DNA of 64,000 nucleotides from an uncultured Clostridia bacterium (GTDB lineage: Bacteria > Bacillota > Clostridia > Oscillospirales > Ruminococcaceae): positions 1 to 64,000 of the forward strand of contig CANRDI010000006.1 of the NCBI GenBank assembly GCA_947629335.1. Reading direction: 5' to 3'. The notes beneath the pieces are model-generated. The model made no database searches. It was not told the DNA's origin and saw nothing but the letters and a program-made list of their open reading frames with translations. The translations under genes and the position numbers were made by a program. Below are positions 33,217-40,034 of this stretch, one piece after another; within the stretch, counting starts at the first letter, position 1; every line of letters begins with the position of its first letter.

Positions 33217-35199
33217 TCAGCTCAGATCCGCCGCGTCAAGATAACGGCTTCCGTTTTCGCGTATAAAATCTTTTCTTCCCGTAAGGTCGTCGCCCAAAAG
33301 AACGTCAAACATTTTCCTCGTCATTTCGGCGTCGGCGGGTTTTACCTTTATAAGACGGCGCGTAGAAGGGTTCATTGTCGTAAGCGACATCATATCCGGA
33401 TCGTTTTCGCCGAGACCTTTCGAGCGCTGGATAGTGTATTTTTTCTCTCCTATCATTCCGAGAATTTTTGACTTTTCAGGCTCTGTATATGCAAAATAGG
33501 TCTTATCCTTTGTGCTGATCTCATAAAGCGGAGACTCTGCGATATAAACATATCCTTTTTCGATAAGCGTCGGGCAAAGTTCTTCGATCATCGTGAGAAT
33601 AAGAGTTCTTATCTGAAATCCGTCTACGTCGGCATCTGTACAGATTATGACCTTATTCCAACGAAGATTGTCAATATTGAACGTGCTTAAATTCTTGTTA
33701 GCCTTTGATTTGACTTCAACTCCGCAGCCGAGAACCTTTATCAGATTTGTGATTATCTCGCTTTTGAATATCTTGTCGGGGCTTGCTTTAAGACAATTCA
33801 ATATCTTTCCGCGCACGGGAATTACCGCCTGAAAATCTGCGTCGCGCGCAAGTTTTACAGAACCGAGCGCCGAATCTCCCTCGACAATATAGACCTCGCG
33901 TCTTGAAACATCTCGGCTTCTGCAATCGACAAACTTGTCGATACGGTTTGTAAGGTCTATCTTCTGCGACAGGCTCGCAATTGACGAAGACCTGACCTTT
34001 TCGGCATTCTCTCTCGAACGCTTGTTTACAAGCACACGCTCTGCGATTTTAACTGCCTCGTCGGGATTTTCAAGGAAATATACCTCAAGCGAATGTTTGA
34101 GCCAATCGGTCATTGCTTCCTTTATGAAAACGTTTGTAACAGCCTTTTTGGTCTGATTGGCATAGCTCGCCTGTGTAGAAAAATTTGACGAAATAAACAC
34201 AAGGCAGTCGGAAATATCTTCCCATTTTACCGCTTTTTCGCCCTTGTTGTACTTGTTATTGTTCTTTAAATATGCGTCGATCTGCGACAAAAACGCCTTT
34301 TTCATCGCCTCGTCGGGAGAACCGCCGTGCTCAAGAAAACTTGAATTGTGATAATGCTCGACAAAATTTATTTCCTTACTGAAAACAAACGCGACATTCA
34401 TTTTCAGCTTATATTCCTCTTTGTCCTCGCGGTCTTTTCCGACGCGCTCGGCGTGCCAATACTGCGGCGTTGTAAGCGGATTTTCGCCGACAGCCTCTTT
34501 GAGATAATCAAAAATTCCCTCTTTATAGCAGAAAATCTTTTCGTCTTTAGTTCCGTCCTCGTTTTCGACAATTCTCAAAAACTCGACCCCGCCGTTTACG
34601 ACAGACTGCCGTCTGAGCATATCATCAACATATTCCGTGCCGATGTCAATATCCGTAAAGACCTCTAAATCGGGCTTCCAGTGTATCTTCGTACCTGTTT
34701 CTGAACATTTTTCGCGGGTAAATCCTTTTTCATTTTCCGTAACGTTAAAGCCTTTTTCAAAGCGCAGAGTATACTTATACTCGCCGTTTTTGCTCTCGAC
34801 TTCCATAAACTCGGAGGCAAACTGCGTTGCGCACAGTCCCAATCCGTTAAGTCCGAGCGCGAAAGAATAGTTCTCGCCCGCGTTGTTGTTGTATTTACCG
34901 CCCGCGTAAAGAGTGCAGAACGCAAGCTCCCAGTTGTATTTTTCCTCACCTTTGTTGTAATCTATCGGTATTCCGCGCCCGAAATCCTCGACCGTAACGG
35001 ACTTGTCGGCATGGAGAGTTATTATAATGCGGTTTCCGAAGCCCTCTCTTGCCTCGTCGATTGAGTTGGAAATAATTTCAAAAACGGAATGCCTACAGCC
35101 TTCTATACTGTCCGAGCCAAAAATGACCGCAGGCTTCAGCCGCACTTGATCCGGACCTTTAAGCGCTTTTAAATCGTTATAACCTGATTTTTTTGCCAT
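33217..35199 (-). CDS. Type IIA DNA topoisomerase subunit B (GyrB/ParE-like)
   Basis: A 660-residue ATPase subunit. The GHKL ATPase domain shows EIISNSIDEAREG and VEDFGRGIPID, and the ATP-lid is GLNGLGLCATQF. The transducer domain follows. The TOPRIM domain has VEGDSALGSVKLARD and DADVDGFQIRTL. The C-terminal ENDPDMMSLTTMNPSTRRLI is typical. It lacks the large insertion of gram-negative GyrB. It is first in the operon with the zeta-like kinase and subunit A, and a good promoter lies 50 bases upstream. Confidence 0.92.
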   Translation of the reverse strand: MAKKSGYNDLKALKGPDQVRLKPAVIFGSDSIEGCRHSVFEIISNSIDEAREGFGNRIIITLHADKSVTVEDFGRGIPIDYNKGEEKYNWELAFCTLYAGGKYNNNAGENYSFALGLNGLGLCATQFASEFMEVESKNGEYKYTLRFEKGFNVTENEKGFTREKCSETGTKIHWKPDLEVFTDIDIGTEYVDDMLRRQSVVNGGVEFLRIVENEDGTKDEKIFCYKEGIFDYLKEAVGENPLTTPQYWHAERVGKDREDKEEYKLKMNVAFVFSKEINFVEHYHNSSFLEHGGSPDEAMKKAFLSQIDAYLKNNNKYNKGEKAVKWEDISDCLVFISSNFSTQASYANQTKKAVTNVFIKEAMTDWLKHSLEVYFLENPDEAVKIAERVLVNKRSRENAEKVRSSSIASLSQKIDLTNRIDKFVDCRSRDVSRREVYIVEGDSALGSVKLARDADFQAVIPVRGKILNCLKASPDKIFKSEIITNLIKVLGCGVEVKSKANKNLSTFNIDNLRWNKVIICTDADVDGFQIRTLILTMIEELCPTLIEKGYVYIAESPLYEISTKDKTYFAYTEPEKSKILGMIGEKKYTIQRSKGLGENDPDMMSLTTMNPSTRRLIKVKPADAEMTRKMFDVLLGDDLTGRKDFIRENGSRYLDAADLS

Positions 35200-35248
35200 A
35201 TATACCTCATCAGAATTGTATTTGCCAAATTATAGAACCACAACATAT

Positions 35249-35277
35249 ATTATACATCATATTTTTTAATTTGTCAA
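35249..35277 (-). promoter_or_regulatory. Promoter of topoisomerase operon
   Basis: Minus strand: TTGACA (35272-35277), 17 bp, TATAAT (35249-35254), 50 bases before the subunit B start. Confidence 0.8.
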
Positions 35278-35317
35278 GATATGAACAGAATTATTATGCT
35301 TCCTTTAAACAAAAACA

Positions 35318-35341
35318 CACTCTCCGAAACAGCGCGGAGAG
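35318..35341 (-). terminator. Terminator of the GDSL/DUF4358 cluster
   Basis: CTCTCCG (35320-35326) pairs with CGGAGAG (35335-35341). On the minus strand it is followed by TGTGTTTTTGTTT. It ends the three-gene unit starting at 37332. Confidence 0.8.
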
Positions 35342-35425
35342 CGTAAATTTATAATACTGCGCAAAGACATAAGACGGTCTTTGTACGGTAATGCCTTAGA
35401 GAATAAAACATATACTGTTTGATTT

Positions 35426-35797
35426 TCAGATAGTAATTGCCGAAAGGACATTGGCGCGGAAAAGTAAATCAAGTATGAGAATACAAGCAAGCGCAACATT
35501 AAAAGCATTTGAGATCGATATATACGACGCTTTAGAACGTTTGCTCTCAATAATTGACGAACAAAAACCGAGAAGCGCCGCCTCAACCGCAACCGCCCCC
35601 ACCAGTATCAGAATTTCTCCCAACACCGTTATCTGGGCATGGAAAAGTCTTTTTACGACCAATTCAAGCAAAACGTTTGTAAGCGGAAGTATTCCGAGCG
35701 GAAGTATCGCTAAGAACCACGATTTATGGTTTGTCCGCAGAAAAACAAGTCCCATGAGCAAAAACACGCCAATTATCACGATACATTCTATAACCAT
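35426..35797 (-). CDS. Small hydrophobic membrane protein, unknown
   Basis: A 123-residue protein with four hydrophobic segments (about 1-19, 25-48, 55-83, 94-120) and few charged residues (RTNHKS, KRLFHAQ, ESKRSKA). I do not recognise the family. It lies 26 bp downstream of the DUF4358 lipoprotein and ends before a strong terminator, so it belongs to the cell-envelope cluster headed by the GDSL hydrolase. It could be a small accessory subunit for surface polymer modification; that is inference. Confidence 0.65.
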   Translation of the reverse strand: MVIECIVIIGVFLLMGLVFLRTNHKSWFLAILPLGILPLTNVLLELVVKRLFHAQITVLGEILILVGAVAVEAALLGFCSSIIESKRSKASYISISNAFNVALACILILDLLFRANVLSAITI

Positions 35798-35823
35798 AAA
35801 AACTTATTCCCTGAATTATTTTC

Positions 35824-36330
35824 TTATTTCAGAATTTCTTTAGCCTTTTCGTTGTTGTCACAAATAGCATAGATGACTGTTGTTCCGTTTACATCAACAA
35901 AATCGTCGTCAAAGCGGTACATAGCGTCGGGTGTGTAATCCTTAAAAGTATCGTACTGCGACTGAACGCGCTTTTCAATTCCCGCTTTAATTCTTGCGGC
36001 AGCATCAGCGTCCTTTGCGATAAAAATGCCGAACTCATCGGGAGCAGCGCCCGTTCCGCAGCAATAAGCCGAAAATTCCGCAACATCTTCCGGTTCTATA
36101 TTGCTGAAAAACGTGTCAAAATTTTCCGAGGTTATCTCTACCATACTCGGAAACTCTACCTCGTCTAAAAGCTGAGCTGTTTTTTCGGAAACAGTCTTTT
36201 CAGCCGTCTGTGAGCTTTGAGAGCTTTGAGAATTCTGTGAGCCTTGCGAGCTTTCGCCGTTTTCTTTGTCACAGCCGCAAAGCGATATGCAGAACAAAGC
36301 GCAAAGAGCGGCGCAAATCATCTTTTTCAT
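35824..36330 (-). CDS. DUF4358 lipoprotein
   Basis: This protein has 168 residues. The signal peptide ends at a lipobox-like SLCGC, followed by a Ser/Gln repeat (GSQNSQSSQSSQ). A DUF4358 domain (FSAYCCGTGAAPDEFGIFIAKDADAAARIKAGIEKR, then IYAICDNNEKAKEIL) fills the rest. This domain commonly accompanies GDSL esterases and MBOAT acyltransferases in Clostridia surface-polymer acetylation loci. Here the GDSL gene is 36 bp upstream, while no MBOAT gene is present. Function of the domain is unknown. Confidence 0.87.
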   Translation of the reverse strand: MKKMICAALCALFCISLCGCDKENGESSQGSQNSQSSQSSQTAEKTVSEKTAQLLDEVEFPSMVEITSENFDTFFSNIEPEDVAEFSAYCCGTGAAPDEFGIFIAKDADAAARIKAGIEKRVQSQYDTFKDYTPDAMYRFDDDFVDVNGTTVIYAICDNNEKAKEILK

Positions 36331-36366
36331 TTTTTTCAGTTCCTTTCTTTTTTAATGATCTTAAAT

Positions 36367-37332
36367 TTATGAATATTTCTTCTGGAGCGCGGATAAAAGC
36401 ACTTTGTAGGTGATCGGTTTGAAGTGCATTCCGTCGACTTCAGCATATTCTGTGAGGAAATACCCCTGCGAATCGCTCACGGAAGAATACAGATCGTAAA
36501 AACCAAGCCCCAGCGCCTTGCACTGTTGTTTCAGGTAATCATTCATAGCCACAATGTCTGAGTTTTTAATATTGGTATAATCGGTCACTCTTGCCGTTGG
36601 GGTGAGCGAGATACAGCAGATAGTTGTATCGGGAAGCTCGCTTATAAGCGTCGAAAGAAGGTTTGAATAGCTGTTTTTAAGAGAATCCAGACCGTTTCCT
36701 ATAGCGTTGCTCCCGATAAGAATGAAAATACGCTTGGGTTGACGCTGTTTAGCATAATCAACAGCGGACAGATTTTTTTCGTCAAACGCTGTCGTCAGCG
36801 CGCCGTTTGGCGTATAACCAACTTTCGCGGCGACATTTGCCTTATCGATATAGCTGTACAGATAAAGTCCCGTAAAAATGCTGTCGCCGATAAATAAATC
36901 GTCCTCGAAAAACTCTTTGTTATAATTCGTCGGAAGCGTCTGACCATCGCCATCCGAAGAAGAACTGCTCTGCGGAGTTGAAGAATGGCTTTCGGCTTTG
37001 GACGAGCTTTGCGTTTTTGAAGAGCTGCTTTGCTTTGACGAAGAACTGCTGCTCTGCGACGATGAAGAAAATTCTGTTTCAGACGAGCTTTCGGGAACGC
37101 TGTTTTCGCTTTGCACCGAGCTTACAGACTCATCATTCGGGAGGATAAAGCCGCTGCTTGATGACGCGCCGTCGGCGCTTTTGCTGTCATTACCGCCGCC
37201 CAAAGTATTATATGTTACGATAAACACGACCGCGACCAAACCGAGAATTATTACTACCATTCCTATGTAAAGCGCGACAGTTGCCGCAGGAACTTTTCTT
37301 TTCTTCCTTCTGGCGGGATATTTTCTGTTCAA
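36367..37332 (-). CDS. Membrane-anchored SGNH/GDSL hydrolase
   Basis: A 321-residue type II membrane protein: a basic N-terminus, one TM helix (~18-42), a Ser-rich stalk (~55-130), then an SGNH hydrolase domain with block I FIGDSIFTG (Ser nucleophile), IGSNAIGNG as block III and DGMHF as the catalytic Asp/His block. Such enzymes remove or transfer acetyl groups on cell-surface polysaccharides. The start is TTG preceded by AAGGAG. It heads the cluster with DUF4358 and a small membrane protein. The upstream region carries a box resembling the one at 18727. Confidence 0.88.
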   Translation of the reverse strand: MNRKYPARRKKRKVPAATVALYIGMVVIILGLVAVVFIVTYNTLGGGNDSKSADGASSSSGFILPNDESVSSVQSENSVPESSSETEFSSSSQSSSSSSKQSSSSKTQSSSKAESHSSTPQSSSSSDGDGQTLPTNYNKEFFEDDLFIGDSIFTGLYLYSYIDKANVAAKVGYTPNGALTTAFDEKNLSAVDYAKQRQPKRIFILIGSNAIGNGLDSLKNSYSNLLSTLISELPDTTICCISLTPTARVTDYTNIKNSDIVAMNDYLKQQCKALGLGFYDLYSSVSDSQGYFLTEYAEVDGMHFKPITYKVLLSALQKKYS

Positions 37333-37363
37333 ATTCTACACTCCTTATAAAAATCCTTTTTAT

Positions 37364-37429
37364 ATTTTATCATAATCATATAAAAATTTCAAGCAGTTTT
37401 ACCCAAAAAATTTATTACAATTTTGTTAC
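37364..37429 (-). promoter_or_regulatory. Promoter with upstream palindrome-like box
   Basis: Minus strand: TTGAAA (37387-37392), 17 bp, TAAAAT (37364-37369). Just upstream, ATTACAATTTTGTTAC (37414-37429) matches the palindrome at 18727 in 13 of 16 positions. This hints at control by the same or a related response regulator. Confidence 0.55.
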
Positions 37430-37481
37430 TATCATCAATTGACAAATAAAAAAGAATAATTAAAACCGACAGTAACTCAAC

Positions 37482-37520
37482 CTGTCTATAAAGCCTCAGA
37501 TTTGATTTTTATACAGTCTG
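37482..37520. repeat. Intergenic palindromic repeat, copy 2 (short)
   Basis: CTGTCTATAAAGCCTCAG followed by TATACAGTCTGA. The ends are imperfect inverted repeats like the other copies at 21517, 44935, 49668 and 54024. Confidence 0.5.
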
Positions 37521-37525
37521 AATAA

Positions 37526-38152
37526 CTATCTGAAATCATTTTCCGTTCTGTCAAGTATCCTTGTTCTCACAATTCTTGTTCCGAAAATTTTCCCGTACTC
37601 ACGTTCAAATGCTCCTATCAGAAGCGCGGGATTTATGTTGAAATCGTTTCCCGCAGGCAGTCTGAGCATTATTTTATCTTTAACGTCTAAAGCATATATA
37701 TACGGCTTTAAGTCTATCTGTGAGACACCTTTTTTTGTCTTTTTTTCGGTAATTATCGAAGTCCTTTCACAAAAATTACCGAATTTGTCATAATCAAAAT
37801 TTCCTGTAATTTCATACTCGGCAAATGCTATATCCGTGTTTTTCATTTTCGGCTCTGCAACTTCAATTACGCGAATGTCAAACGGAAGCGCTTCGGACAG
37901 CCGTTTTGCTGTTTCATTATGCGGGATATCCTCCAAAAGCCGAAAATCGACCGCTTCGTGAAGTCCTTCTTGTCCGAGAGAAAGCGGAAGCATAAACTGT
38001 AGGTATAATCTCGGACTTAATCCCTCGGTATACCAAACGTTCAGTCCCGATCTTCTCACCGCGCGCTGAAAAACGCCGTACAGATCGAGATGTGAAATAA
38101 ACTTTGCGCGGTCGGTCTTGCTGAAAAACACGCGGGTATTTACTGTCGCCAA
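37526..38152 (-). CDS. DUF2344 radical-SAM-associated protein (TIGR03936-like)
   Basis: A protein of ~208 residues with the pattern VFFSKTDRAKFISHLDLYGVFQRAVRRSGLNV followed by GLSPRLYLQFMLPLSLGQEGLHEAVDFRL, typical of DUF2344. It is almost always encoded next to, or fused with, a B12-binding-type radical SAM protein, as here. An upstream in-frame TTG at 38161 abuts the GGAG, so the TTG at 38152 (nine bases away) is the better start. Proposed roles involve RNA or ribosome modification; none is proven. Confidence 0.88.
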   Translation of the reverse strand: MATVNTRVFFSKTDRAKFISHLDLYGVFQRAVRRSGLNVWYTEGLSPRLYLQFMLPLSLGQEGLHEAVDFRLLEDIPHNETAKRLSEALPFDIRVIEVAEPKMKNTDIAFAEYEITGNFDYDKFGNFCERTSIITEKKTKKGVSQIDLKPYIYALDVKDKIMLRLPAGNDFNINPALLIGAFEREYGKIFGTRIVRTRILDRTENDFR

Positions 38153-38169
38153 GTCCGTCAACTCCTTTT

Positions 38170-40020
38170 TCAGCCGGCTTTATGCACCGGACAATCTTTT
38201 ACTCCGCAGCCCGAACATTTCTCCCGACAATTCGGCGTAGGCTCAAAATTATGAGCGCGCTCGTTTTCCTTTATCAGAAATTCCTTTGAAACAAGCATAT
38301 CGAGCATGCTCCACGGGGAAATCTCATCATAGCTTCTGCGGCGATTTGCGTAGAACTCCATTGAAAGTCCGCATTCTTCAAACGCCAATTTCCACTTTTC
38401 AAAGCTGAAATGATCGTTCCAGCCGTCCATTACACACCCGCTTTTCCATGCGGTTAAAAGCGCCTTTCCGACGCGCCTGTCTCCGCGTGCGAAAACCGCC
38501 TCTAAAAGCGCGAGCTTGCTGTCGGAATACGAAATTGAGATCTTTCTGTCCTTTCTTGCGTCAAGAAGCAGCTTTACACGCCTGTTCATTTCATCGCCGC
38601 TTATCTGCGGTTCAAACTCGAACGGCGTAAACGGTTTCGGTATAAACATCGAAAGCGATATTGAAACGCTCGGCGCTTTCCCTTTCGGACGGTTGGGATT
38701 TTGATAAAACTGCTCTACAATTGCCTTGGCAAGATCGTAAATTCCGACGATATCCTCATCTGTTTCCGTCGGAAGTCCGAACATAAAATAGAGCTTTATC
38801 GCACAATAGCCGCCCTCAAACGCTGTCTTAACGCCGTTTATGACATCCTCCTCGGTTATGTTTTTGTTTATCACATCACGAAGGCGCTGAGTTCCCGCTT
38901 CGGGAGCAAACGTAAGTCCGCTTTTCTTCACGCTTGAAATTTCCGTAAGTATTTGCTCGCTGAAACGGTCAATTCTAAGCGACGGAAGCGACAGATTTAC
39001 GCGGTTTTCCTTTGTCCATTTGTTTAGGTCGCACAAAAGCCCCTCTATATCCGTAAAATCGCTTGTGGAAAGGCTCGACAGCGACACCTCGTCATATCCC
39101 GTATTTTTGCAGATGGCAATTGTCTGCTCGACGACCGTTTCACGGGATTTTTCGCGCAGCGGTCTGTAGATAAATCCTGCCTGGCAGAACCTGCACCCGC
39201 GTATGCACCCGCGCATAACTTCTTCTACCGCTCTGTTATGCACAATATCCACAAACGGAACTACAAAGTTATCGGGATAAAACGACTTGTCAAGGTCGCG
39301 TATAAAACGCTTTTTTACCTTTTGAGGAGCGCCGTTTTTAGGCGTTATCGAAGCGATTGTTCCGTCGGCATTGTACGAAACGTCATAAAGGCTCGGAACA
39401 TAAACTCCCTCTATCTGTGCCGCTCGGCGCAGGAACTCGGCTTTGGTGGTTTTTTCGCGCTTGCATTGTTCCATAAGGCGCATTATTTCGAGGTTCAATT
39501 CTTCTCCTTCGCCTATTGCAAACAGATCGAAAAAATCCGCGAGCGGCTCGGCGTTACATACGCACGGACCGCCGCCCATAACTATCGGAGTAAGCCCCGT
39601 TCTTTCGCTCGCAAGCACGGGAATCCCCGCAAGGTCGAGCATTTCGAGAATGTTTGTATAGCACATCTCGTACTGTATTGTAAAGCCCAAAAAATCGAAC
39701 TCTTTTACAGGGTCGAGACTTTCAAGTCCATACAATTCCATACCGTTTTCGCGCATTTTTTCACGCATATCGGGAAGCGGCAAAAAGCACCTCTCACACC
39801 AATAATTCGGCACGGAATTTTTCAGCGCATACAGAATTTTCATTCCTAAATGCGACATTCCTATTTCATATGTATCGGGAAACGCAAACGCAAAGCGTAT
39901 ATCAACGTTTTCCTTATCCTTACAGATACTGCCCGGCTCTCCTCCGATATAGCGCGCGGGCTTTTCAACTTCAAGGAGAAAGCTTTCGAGCTTTTGAAGG
40001 GTTTCTTTGTTTCTGTACAT
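38170..40020 (-). CDS. B12-binding-type radical SAM protein (TIGR03960-like)
   Basis: A 616-residue protein. The N-terminal half carries a cobalamin-binding-like Rossmann region (RFAFAFPDTYEIGMSHLGMKILYALKN, TPIVMGGGPCVCNAEP). The radical SAM core has CIRGCRFCQAGFIYRP (CX3CX2C) near residue 270 and GLTFAPEAGTQRLRDVINK. The C-terminus has a cysteine cluster (CREKCSGCGVKDC) that may hold another metal cluster. It is paired with the DUF2344 gene downstream (17 bp gap). The family is widespread in Clostridia; the reaction is unknown. Confidence 0.9.
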   Translation of the reverse strand: MYRNKETLQKLESFLLEVEKPARYIGGEPGSICKDKENVDIRFAFAFPDTYEIGMSHLGMKILYALKNSVPNYWCERCFLPLPDMREKMRENGMELYGLESLDPVKEFDFLGFTIQYEMCYTNILEMLDLAGIPVLASERTGLTPIVMGGGPCVCNAEPLADFFDLFAIGEGEELNLEIMRLMEQCKREKTTKAEFLRRAAQIEGVYVPSLYDVSYNADGTIASITPKNGAPQKVKKRFIRDLDKSFYPDNFVVPFVDIVHNRAVEEVMRGCIRGCRFCQAGFIYRPLREKSRETVVEQTIAICKNTGYDEVSLSSLSTSDFTDIEGLLCDLNKWTKENRVNLSLPSLRIDRFSEQILTEISSVKKSGLTFAPEAGTQRLRDVINKNITEEDVINGVKTAFEGGYCAIKLYFMFGLPTETDEDIVGIYDLAKAIVEQFYQNPNRPKGKAPSVSISLSMFIPKPFTPFEFEPQISGDEMNRRVKLLLDARKDRKISISYSDSKLALLEAVFARGDRRVGKALLTAWKSGCVMDGWNDHFSFEKWKLAFEECGLSMEFYANRRRSYDEISPWSMLDMLVSKEFLIKENERAHNFEPTPNCREKCSGCGVKDCPVHKAG

Positions 40021-40034
40021 TACGGTTTCCTTTA

